Source: a virus. Taken from it: a stretch of 30,928 bases of DNA. The notes below the pieces were generated by a model that had not been told where the DNA came from, ran no database searches, and saw only the letters and a list, made by a program, of their open reading frames with translations. Both the position numbers and the translations under genes were made by a program. The stretch is taken from IMG/VR virus record IMGVR_UViG_3300003108_000001, positions 1 through 30,928 of that record; one strand, given 5' to 3'. Of this stretch, positions 1 to 5,519 are shown one piece after another (within the stretch, counting starts at the first letter, position 1; the number at the start of each line of letters is the position of its first letter).

Positions 1-283
1 AGTGGTGCGGCTATGTATGTATGTGCTATTGGATTGCATACATATTTAGCCCGCTATTATTAGCGGTGCTTTTTAACTAAATGGCTTGGTTATCAAATTG
101 AGTGGATAAGGTGCTAGTAGTGGCAGGGATAAGCGAAAAGGCAGCCACAAGGCTGGTGTATGAAAGGGACTGGTAGCGAGCGGCGCTCGCGCTTCCTGCC
201 TGGAAGGCGCGTGGTTAGCGGGTCGCGGTAGGTTTAGAAAGGATCGGCGCGAGAAAAGCACCACATACGACTTGTGAAATAAT
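1..283. other. Non-coding, hairpin-rich leader upstream of parA
   Basis: I see no convincing gene here. The stretch holds several inverted repeats: CAGCC/GGCTG at 142-155, GCGAGC/GCTCGC at 176-190 and CTTCC/GGAAG at 192-206. GGCAGG at 122-127 could also pair with CCTGCC at 195-200 and enclose the first two hairpins. A 63-codon minus-strand frame (73-264) has no ribosome site or family resemblance, so I do not call it. Near the left edge (11-45) an AT-rich TATGTATG / GCATACAT imperfect palindrome is present. A structured RNA, a regulatory leader or part of a replication region are all possible; nothing decides between them. Confidence 0.4.
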
Positions 284-323
284 GTTTGTACTTTTGTACT
301 TTTGTGCTAATGTACGTTTGTAC
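284..323 (+). repeat. Five tandem 8-bp repeats (array A), likely centromere/operator of the par operon
   Basis: Five head-to-tail octamers of consensus NTTTGTAC begin at 284, 292, 300, 308 and 316 with no spacing; the third ends TGC and the fourth reads TAATGTAC. They lie immediately upstream of parA, where operators and parS sites of type Ib partition systems sit. Such systems use a ribbon-helix-helix protein that binds short direct repeats cooperatively and represses its own operon. The same repeat recurs at 25133-25164 and 26994-27057. The repeats are read directly; binding by the downstream protein is inferred. Confidence 0.8.
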
Positions 324-351
324 GATACAAAAACCGAGGAGATACGGACCA

Positions 352-987
352 ATGGCAAAGGTTATTGCGCTACTGAACCAAAAGGGCGGGGCTGGCAAGA
401 CTACCGTCGCGACCAATCTAGCGTGCTGGCTGCACTCGCAAGGCCACAAGGTGGTGCTTGTCGATCTAGACCCGCAGGGCAGCTCTACTGAGTGGAGCGA
501 GACACGCGAAAGCGAGGACGTTTTCCCGGTAATGGGCATGGGCAAGCAGGTCGCTCGCGACCTACCGCGCGTTACTGGCGGCTATGACTACGTGATCCTG
601 GATGGCGCGCCGCAAATCAGCGAGCTGATCACACCAGCGATCAAGATTGCTGACCTGGTGCTGATCCCCTGCCAGCCTAGCCCGTTCGACATCTACGCCT
701 GTGAAGATCTCGTCGACCTAATCCACGCCCGGCAAGAAGTGACCGACGGCAAGCCTAAAGCGGCGTTCGTCGTGTCGCGGGCGATCAAGAACACCCACCT
801 GGGGCGCGAAGTACGCGAAGCACTGGCCGAGTACAACCTGCCAATCTTCAACGCGCTAACCACTCAGCGCGTGGCGTATGCCGACTGTGCCAACGGCGGC
901 AGCGTGATGGATCTACCCGAGGGCGACAAGGCCCGCCAGGAGATCGAAACCCTGGGCAAAGAGACACTGGAGTTCATCAATGGCTGA
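352..987 (+). CDS. parA: ParA-family partition ATPase (type Ib)
   Basis: This is a small Walker-type ParA ATPase that would move or position the extrachromosomal prophage on the nucleoid. The deviant Walker A motif KGGAGKTT sits at residues 11-18, Walker B-like VLVDLDPQG at about 35-43, and YVILDGAP follows. At 211 residues it has the usual length of type Ib ParA proteins and lacks the N-terminal DNA-binding domain of P1/F types. I chose the ATG at 352 because GAGGAG lies just upstream and because the longer in-frame start at 286 would run through the repeat array. The gene overlaps the next one by 8 bp, so they form an operon, probably repressed through the octamer array in front of it. Confidence 0.93.
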   Translation: MAKVIALLNQKGGAGKTTVATNLACWLHSQGHKVVLVDLDPQGSSTEWSETRESEDVFPVMGMGKQVARDLPRVTGGYDYVILDGAPQISELITPAIKIADLVLIPCQPSPFDIYACEDLVDLIHARQEVTDGKPKAAFVVSRAIKNTHLGREVREALAEYNLPIFNALTTQRVAYADCANGGSVMDLPEGDKARQEIETLGKETLEFING

Positions 988-1294
988 ACGGAAAAAGCTG
1001 ACGACGCGAAAGCCTGCAGCAGCTAAGGAAGCCGCTGCAGAAGCACCGAAGGAAGCGCCGAAGCACGTAGAGCGCGCCATGCGCGACGTAAAGGAAGATG
1101 TAAAACCACGGCGGGTGATCTACGACACGCATCCGGACATCCACAGCAAGCTGAGCATGATGCGCTCAATGAGCCGCGATAACGTGCCGGTGAAAACGTT
1201 TCTAGACGAAGCGGTGCAGGATCTTTTCGAGAAGTACCGGAAGGGGGAAGGGCAGTACGAGGTGAAGGATATCGACCGGATCCTGGGCGATTAG
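980..1294 (+). CDS. parB: Ribbon-helix-helix centromere-binding protein (ParB-like partner of ParA)
   Basis: This 104-residue protein has an Ala/Lys/Glu-rich flexible N-terminus (about residues 1-40), followed by a short beta segment (RRVIYDT) and two helices ending in FLDEAVQDLFEKY. That is the pattern of a ribbon-helix-helix dimer. Position, size and an 8-bp overlap with parA fit the small centromere-binding partner of type Ib systems: it would bind the octamer arrays, stimulate ParA through its basic N-terminal tail and autorepress the operon. It is not a classic HTH ParB. Family assignment rests on pattern and context, and the symbol is used in the functional sense only. Confidence 0.78.
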   Translation: MAERKKLTTRKPAAAKEAAAEAPKEAPKHVERAMRDVKEDVKPRRVIYDTHPDIHSKLSMMRSMSRDNVPVKTFLDEAVQDLFEKYRKGEGQYEVKDIDRILGD

Positions 1295-1304
1295 CCCTAA
1301 AACG

Positions 1305-1341
1305 AAAAAGCCCGGCAGTCGGCGGCTACCGACTACCAGGC
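1305..1341 (-). terminator. Hairpin terminator facing leftward, downstream of parAB
   Basis: A 13-bp stem with two G-T pairs (1310-1322 with 1329-1341, loop 1323-1328) is followed on the minus strand by TTTTTCG. On the plus strand there is no T-run, so as an intrinsic terminator it points against the par genes. It would stop antisense transcripts coming from the right before they enter parAB. Confidence 0.55.
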
Positions 1342-1370
1342 AGACATAAACAAACCGAGGATGGACTGCT

Positions 1371-1520
1371 ATGTCGAAGCAAGAGATTACCACAATCCGC
1401 AGAATAACGCTGCAAAACGTGCTGGCGCACCGGCAACTGGTCGAGCGCTACGCCTCCGATGAAAACACCCCCGCCTGTGTCGCACGCAGCCTGCTAAGGC
1501 TGCTGGGAGCGCCCGCATGA
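1371..1520 (+). CDS. Small hypothetical protein, 49 aa
   Basis: The 49-codon frame starts at ATG 1371 and ends by overlapping the next start as ATGA (1517-1520). GAGG at 1356-1359 lies about 11 nt upstream. The product is basic, begins MSKQEITTIRRITLQ, and has a helical C-terminal half rich in Leu and Arg. I recognise no family. An alternative ATG at 1361 in another frame lies directly against the GAGG and is a poor start. Tight stop-start overlap with the following gene is the main support for this being real; it is the first of three coupled tiny genes. Confidence 0.55.
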   Translation: MSKQEITTIRRITLQNVLAHRQLVERYASDENTPACVARSLLRLLGAPA

Positions 1521-1726
1521 GCAACACGATCTCACGCATCGAGCAAGCGCTCGAACGCCAGCAGGCGCGCATACAGGCGCTAGAAACAGCGCTCGCGCCG
1601 TTTGCCCAAGCATGGGAACGCCGTAGCCCTAGCGATAGCCCCATGGCCCGCCGGGTACGGGAAAAGCGTCACTTCGATGATCAACACCTGAAAAATGCCC
1701 ACACGGCACTGAGAGGTGGGCAATGA
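1517..1726 (+). CDS. Small hypothetical protein with coiled-coil N-terminus, 69 aa
   Basis: The first ~30 residues (ISRIEQALERQQARIQALE) form a heptad-like amphipathic helix, followed by a basic Arg-rich tail. The gene overlaps both neighbours through ATGA junctions at 1517 and 1723, so the three small genes are probably translated in a coupled series. I do not recognise a family. A role as a DNA-associated accessory protein of the maintenance region is possible but unsupported. Confidence 0.6.
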   Translation: MSNTISRIEQALERQQARIQALETALAPFAQAWERRSPSDSPMARRVREKRHFDDQHLKNAHTALRGGQ

Positions 1727-1851
1727 AAGCGCTCAAGCAGATAGGCCGCTTCCTGGTGGCAGCTACCCGCTACCTGATCGCTTTGGCGGATTACTTGATC
1801 GAGATCCTCGAAGAGATGGGATCGCCCAAACGTCGCCGCCCTCGTCGCTAA
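1723..1851 (+). CDS. Very small hydrophobic/basic protein, 42 aa
   Basis: The frame from ATG 1723 to TAA 1849-1851 encodes 42 residues. A hydrophobic, partly amphipathic helix (FLVAATRYLIALADYLIEIL, about residues 10-29) is followed by a very basic end, KRRRPRR. The start overlaps the previous stop as ATGA. The shape could be a membrane-associated or nucleic-acid-contacting micro-protein. No family is recognised; coupling to its neighbours is the main evidence that it is expressed. Confidence 0.5.
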   Translation: MKALKQIGRFLVAATRYLIALADYLIEILEEMGSPKRRRPRR

Positions 1852-1867
1852 TCAAAAGGAAATAATT

Positions 1868-2464
1868 ATGTGCAACCAAAAAAACGAATACGCGATCACA
1901 GCGATCCTCAACTCTATTGGCTGTGAAAATCTTGAGATTGATGCTATCGACGACTGCTTAGTCGATGTTGAAAAAGATGGTGATAAAAACGAGGTTACTT
2001 TTGTCACGAAGCAGCCAGCCATTCAGGGCAAGTTGGATCGATTCGGCTGGGTGTTCTGGATGGATCGAGAGCAGTTTGTCGAAGCGACTACCAAAATGCT
2101 CGAAGCCGAGCCGCGCGGCTTTATGGATTATGATCCCAACCTTACTAACTCAGGACGCATGGCCAAACAGACCGTCCGGCTCACTTTCGGCCTATGGAAA
2201 TACCGCAAAGAAATGGAGGTGCAGGTGGGCGGCAACTGCACCGGACTTAGAGTCATCGACAGCGCCGTCGAGCAAGCCTATGAAAACCTGGATAGGCTTG
2301 GCGTTTACATGAGTGACGATACTTACGCTGTGATCTACATGAACAGCACAGATGGCACCGAGTCGATGGAGTGCGCCGATGAGGAAGATGAGCGAGAAGA
2401 CTTCCTCAAAAACATGTTGATCAAGGCCGAGATCGTTGACATACAGCCGGACGACAGCATCTAA
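1868..2464 (+). CDS. Hypothetical acidic protein, 198 aa
   Basis: A good ribosome site (AAAGGAAA at about 1855-1862) precedes ATG 1868. The product is acidic, soluble and Cys-poor, with a mixed alpha/beta pattern and an acidic C-terminus (CADEEDEREDF). A segment around residues 100-125 (VRLTFGLWKYRKEMEVQVGG, then NCTG) looks like a conserved beta-rich core and faintly recalls small phage and plasmid proteins of unknown function such as DUF5406. I am not confident of that. It is transcribed with the maintenance genes and followed at once by a strong terminator. There is no signal peptide or membrane segment. Confidence 0.75.
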   Translation: MCNQKNEYAITAILNSIGCENLEIDAIDDCLVDVEKDGDKNEVTFVTKQPAIQGKLDRFGWVFWMDREQFVEATTKMLEAEPRGFMDYDPNLTNSGRMAKQTVRLTFGLWKYRKEMEVQVGGNCTGLRVIDSAVEQAYENLDRLGVYMSDDTYAVIYMNSTDGTESMECADEEDEREDFLKNMLIKAEIVDIQPDDSI

Positions 2465-2472
2465 CCCACCCC

Positions 2473-2500
2473 AGCCCTGCCACCCGGCAGGGCTTTTTGT
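2473..2500 (+). terminator. Rho-independent terminator after the 198-aa gene
   Basis: A perfect 9-bp stem AGCCCTGCC / GGCAGGGCT (2473-2481 with 2486-2494), loop ACCC, is followed by TTTTTG. It closes the plus-strand maintenance operon. Confidence 0.9.
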
Positions 2501-2541
2501 TGCACTCTCCACACCGCGATGCCGCGCACACCATGATAACC

Positions 2542-2565
2542 TTCCCCTGATATAACGCAGGGGAA
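2542..2565 (+). promoter_or_regulatory. Inverted repeat overlapping the ribosome site of the 130-aa gene
   Basis: TTCCCCTG (2542-2549) and CAGGGGAA (2558-2565) are perfect 8-bp arms around an 8-nt spacer ATATAACG. The right arm contains the AGGGGA ribosome binding sequence of the gene starting at 2570. As RNA it would bury that site in a hairpin; as DNA it could be an operator. Confidence 0.55.
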
Positions 2566-2569
2566 CGGT

Positions 2570-2962
2570 ATGAAAACCATCACAAAGATCATTCTCGGCG
2601 TGACCGCCGTTGGCGCTGTCATTGCCTATTTAAGCGACCAAGGCCGCAAAGACGAACGCCAGCTCGAACTGGTCATCCAGGAAACCGGCAGGGCCGCGAC
2701 CTGCACCCGCACCGATGACGTCCAGGGCCACGACTGGGCGGCATGCCGGTGGAGCGATAGCGACCAAGGGCCGGTCTGGATTCGCGTCGGTGAGCAGGAC
2801 GGCCGACCGATCTGGACAACAGCCAACGGCAGGGCAATCAACACGCTAGAAGCGTACCGGCTAGCAGCGCCCGCCGATCGCCAAGCGAAGCTCGCCCAAG
2901 TGCGCCCACGCGAGCCCGGCGAGGATCTGCCCGGCTCAGTGCCCTGGGATCAACTCAACTAG
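2570..2962 (+). CDS. Small membrane-anchored or secreted hypothetical protein, 130 aa
   Basis: The N-terminus has Lys residues followed by a hydrophobic stretch (IILGVTAVGAVIAYL, about residues 7-21), like a signal anchor. The remaining ~105 residues are hydrophilic and would lie outside the inner membrane. Two Cys residues (in ATCTRTD and AACRW) are ~17 apart and could form a disulfide. It stands alone between two terminators, downstream of an inverted repeat that covers its ribosome site, so it has its own regulation. Such isolated cargo genes in temperate phages often alter the lysogen, for example by superinfection exclusion, but nothing in the sequence proves this. Confidence 0.75.
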   Translation: MKTITKIILGVTAVGAVIAYLSDQGRKDERQLELVIQETGRAATCTRTDDVQGHDWAACRWSDSDQGPVWIRVGEQDGRPIWTTANGRAINTLEAYRLAAPADRQAKLAQVRPREPGEDLPGSVPWDQLN

Positions 2963-2976
2963 CCAAACGCCAGACA

Positions 2977-3017
2977 CAAAAAAAGCCCCACCGCCTTTCG
3001 GCGATGGGGTTTCTTTT
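2977..3017. terminator. Bidirectional terminator between convergent operons
   Basis: The stem CCCCACCGCC / GGCGATGGGG (2986-2995 with 3000-3009) has an A-run on its left (2977-2984) and TTTCTTTTT on its right. It ends the plus-strand 130-aa gene and the long minus-strand late operon that finishes with the methylase. Confidence 0.9.
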
Positions 3018-3020
3018 TGC

Positions 3021-3776
3021 CTACCAGTTATAAATCACCAACTCTTTGGCTTTCTTGCTGTTACTCGCGCCCACCGTGTAGTTGAGCGAGATCTCCTCGA
3101 TCCGAAAACCGGAAAACACCTGGCGTATATCAGGGTGATCATTGATCGAGATAATCATCTTGCCCTGGATCTCGCGGGCAAGCGTGGCCATCGCCTCATA
3201 CTGCTCAAACGGGAACTCGCAATCATAGCCAGCGGTCGCCCAATACGGCGGGTCCAGGTAGTGCAGCGTATGCGGGCGATCGTAACGCTTAATGATCGCT
3301 TTCCAGTCCATGTTCTCGACAAAGACGCGTGACAAGCGCATGTGCGCCTGGCTGAGCGTCTCCTCGATCCGCAGCAGGTTGAACCCAGGCCCGGACGTGG
3401 TCGATGTGCCAAAGTTGGAATTGAGCCTACCGCCAAAGCCTTGCTGCTGCAGGTAGTAGAACCGCGCGGCGCGCTGAATATCCGTCAGCGTGTCAACGTG
3501 CTTGAGCTTTTCCCACTCGAACATCTCGCGCGACACCAACGACCATTCGTACATACGTACAAACTCTTTTAAGTGGTTCTGCACCACCCGGTAGAGATTG
3601 ACCAGGTCGCTGTTAGTGTCGTTGATCACCTCGACTTTACTGGGTTGCTTCATGAAGAACAGCGCCGCACCACCCGCGAACGGCTCAACGTAGCACTGGT
3701 GGTCGGGGAAGTTAGGCAGAATGTGCTTAGCTAGGCGGCGTTTGCCGCCCATCCAGGTAATGAATGGTTTAGACAT
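3021..3776 (-). CDS. dam: DNA adenine N6-methyltransferase (D12/Dam class)
   Basis: The protein (251 aa) starts with FITWMGGKRRLA, has the AdoMet-binding EPFAGGAALFF at about residues 31-41 and the catalytic DPPYW near residue 174. These are the class-alpha D12 methylase signatures. It would methylate adenine in phage or host DNA, probably for protection against restriction or to mark packaged DNA; the target site cannot be read from sequence. It is the last gene of the late operon, with AAGGAC placed well upstream of the ATG at 3776. No partner nuclease is nearby, so it is an orphan phage methylase. Two octamer-like units lie inside the gene at 3545-3560. Confidence 0.93.
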   Translation of the reverse strand: MSKPFITWMGGKRRLAKHILPNFPDHQCYVEPFAGGAALFFMKQPSKVEVINDTNSDLVNLYRVVQNHLKEFVRMYEWSLVSREMFEWEKLKHVDTLTDIQRAARFYYLQQQGFGGRLNSNFGTSTTSGPGFNLLRIEETLSQAHMRLSRVFVENMDWKAIIKRYDRPHTLHYLDPPYWATAGYDCEFPFEQYEAMATLAREIQGKMIISINDHPDIRQVFSGFRIEEISLNYTVGASNSKKAKELVIYNW

Positions 3777-3916
3777 CTTCGTCCTTGTGGGTCAGTAACT
3801 TATCGGTTAGCCTCCCCAGCGCCTGTGCAGGCATGGGGGGCCATGGCTGGCCCACTCGGTGCATCGAGTGTGTCAGCGCGGCAGCAGTGTTCCAGCACCG
3901 CTGTCGCGCCCTCCAT

Positions 3917-4936
3917 CTACTCTTCTCGGCCTTCTGGCCAAGTCGCTTCTATCCGGCAGCGATAACCGCTTTTCTCACCGCGCGCCGTTACCTTGTCGAC
4001 CGACCACGTTCCCCGCATGTGGCTTGGCCAGGTGTCATCCAGGATGATCAAACCCTCAGCCACGAAACGAGGATCGCCAGGCGCGTCGACCGTTAGCTTT
4101 GCCGCTTGCCGGGTTAACTTTCGCTGCTCACCCTGCGCGGCCGCTTGAGCTTCAGCCTCGCTCTGATACTGCTGTCGCAGCGTTTTGAACGGCTTCTCTC
4201 CCGCTTCTACCGTCACCGTCTTAGCGGCTTCGTCGTCGTACCAGCTCGCCCGCACACCGGCAAACTCTTGGCGACCGGAGCGATCCACCGAGGCAGACAC
4301 AAAACTGCCCGCACCCGGCCTATTTTCCTGCGGTACCGAGAGCGTGACCGGCGGCAGCGATTGCCCGCTGACGCTTTTCACCTGGCCGCGCCGGGCCAGA
4401 ACGTAAAGATCCTCCACTGGCTTGGTCACTGCGTCATGCTTTGCCGCGATGCGCGTCAGAAAACCCATATCCGTCTCGTCGGCCTGGTCAACGTGATCGA
4501 TCGGCAGCGCATCGAGCTCCGGCGCAATGCGCGGCTGGAAACCATGGCGACGTACCAGCTGCCGGAAGATCTCGCCGAACGTAGTCGGCCCGTAGCTTGC
4601 CGATCGGCGCTCACGAAACGAGCTATCGTCCTGCGCCTCAAACGGCGCAGCGGTGGCCACAATGCTCATGGCCATCGGGAAAAGCTGTGGCGTCGTGCGC
4701 GTCACGCGAAACGCGCCCTTGTCCCACAGGCCCGTTTCGGCGTAGCCCTCACGCCAGCGGATCCGCCCACCGTCGCTGGGCAGGCCATCCAGCCCTTCGG
4801 TGTCCACCACCAGTGTCAGCCGATCGGACTCAAGCCCCGCCGCGTCGACACGCTCCCAACGGATTAACCGGGAATTGATCAGCCCTGCATTAGCGCCGTC
4901 GGCCTCAACCAGCGGCGTGTATCCCATTAGTCCCAT
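3917..4936 (-). CDS. D: Phage tail/baseplate protein D (P2 GpD-like, VgrG/Pvc8 family)
   Basis: The 339-residue protein matches P2 late-control/tail protein D, which forms the baseplate hub together with the spike. Visible family features are the two beta-rich halves, the central RQLVRRHGFQPRIAPEL helix region and the DETDMGFLTRIAAKHDA segment typical of this hub fold, and a C-terminal IEATWPEG end. It directly follows genes U and X, as in P2. Its start overlaps the end of X by 10 nt. The alternative start at the second Met would shorten it by three residues. Confidence 0.9.
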   Translation of the reverse strand: MGLMGYTPLVEADGANAGLINSRLIRWERVDAAGLESDRLTLVVDTEGLDGLPSDGGRIRWREGYAETGLWDKGAFRVTRTTPQLFPMAMSIVATAAPFEAQDDSSFRERRSASYGPTTFGEIFRQLVRRHGFQPRIAPELDALPIDHVDQADETDMGFLTRIAAKHDAVTKPVEDLYVLARRGQVKSVSGQSLPPVTLSVPQENRPGAGSFVSASVDRSGRQEFAGVRASWYDDEAAKTVTVEAGEKPFKTLRQQYQSEAEAQAAAQGEQRKLTRQAAKLTVDAPGDPRFVAEGLIILDDTWPSHMRGTWSVDKVTARGEKSGYRCRIEATWPEGREE

Positions 4937-5139
4937 ACGTTAGTCACCTTGGCTGGGGTCGGCGTCTCCTGGATCTCGGGCACGTAGACGGTCACGCCCG
5001 ATGGCAGCGTTGGACCATAAGCGGCCAAGCCTGGATTGACTTGCCACAGCGCTTCCTCGGCGGCGTCGTCGTAACGGCCGGTCTCCCGGTACAGAATGCC
5101 GTTGGCGGTATCACCCGCCCGGCTGCGGATCTTCCTCAT
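4927..5139 (-). CDS. X: Tail protein X (P2 GpX-like, LysM-type)
   Basis: This 70-residue protein carries the short GpX/LysM-like pattern: a GDTANGILYRETGR segment, then LWQVNPGLA, then a hydrophobic LPSGVTVYVPEI strand. GpX is a small tail component believed to sit at the tail tip or hub. The start overlaps the end of U by 29 nt and the stop overlaps D, as expected in a compact P2-type cluster. Confidence 0.88.
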   Translation of the reverse strand: MRKIRSRAGDTANGILYRETGRYDDAAEEALWQVNPGLAAYGPTLPSGVTVYVPEIQETPTPAKVTNVWD

Positions 5140-5518
5140 CGCTGTACTCCGTCAGCAACATTTCCCATCTGACGATCATCGCCGTGCCGTCGTCGATGAT
5201 GCGCTCCTGGTTCTCGTTTAAGTCGTCGAACGTCCAGCGGCCCCAGTTCATCCCATGGCCATCGACCAGGGTGAGCGGTTCACGCTTCGCCTGCAGGGCG
5301 CGCAGCTCGTCGAGCTTGTCCATGCCATAGGCATAAAAAGCCTTGCCCCGCAGGCGCACCGTCTCGGCACCCTGGCCGGTGTTGTGCGCCCTTGGCTTGG
5401 CGTTGACGATATCGATCCGCTGCCAGCCGCCAGACGACTTGCGCTCCAGCGTCTCGTAAGCGAACTCGCCCTGCTGACTGAACACGAATCCGCCCAGCGA
5501 TAGCTGCTGTCGCGCCAT
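5111..5518 (-). CDS. U: Tail protein U (P2 GpU-like)
   Basis: The 135-residue product begins with LGGFVFSQQGEFAYETLER, contains RLRGKAFY, and has the GWQRIDIVNAKP block, all typical of P2 GpU. GpU is a tail completion protein at the end of the tape measure/tube assembly. The gene lies right behind the tape measure gene (1 nt between) and ahead of X and D, matching P2 order T-U-X-D. Confidence 0.9.
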   Translation of the reverse strand: MARQQLSLGGFVFSQQGEFAYETLERKSSGGWQRIDIVNAKPRAHNTGQGAETVRLRGKAFYAYGMDKLDELRALQAKREPLTLVDGHGMNWGRWTFDDLNENQERIIDDGTAMIVRWEMLLTEYSDEEDPQPGG

Positions 5519-5519
5519 A

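Noticed and set aside
11-45. TATGTATG...GCATACAT imperfect palindrome as a telomere (protelomerase site)
   Set aside because: Arms are short and imperfect, the window edge is only 10 bases away, and no protelomerase gene is visible. It also matches the octamer consensus only weakly.
73-264. 63-codon minus-strand frame upstream of parA
   Set aside because: No ribosome site, no recognisable protein pattern, and it covers hairpins that look regulatory.
286-351. Longer start for parA at 286
   Set aside because: It would translate the octamer array; the ATG at 352 has a proper ribosome site and gives the standard ParA N-terminus.
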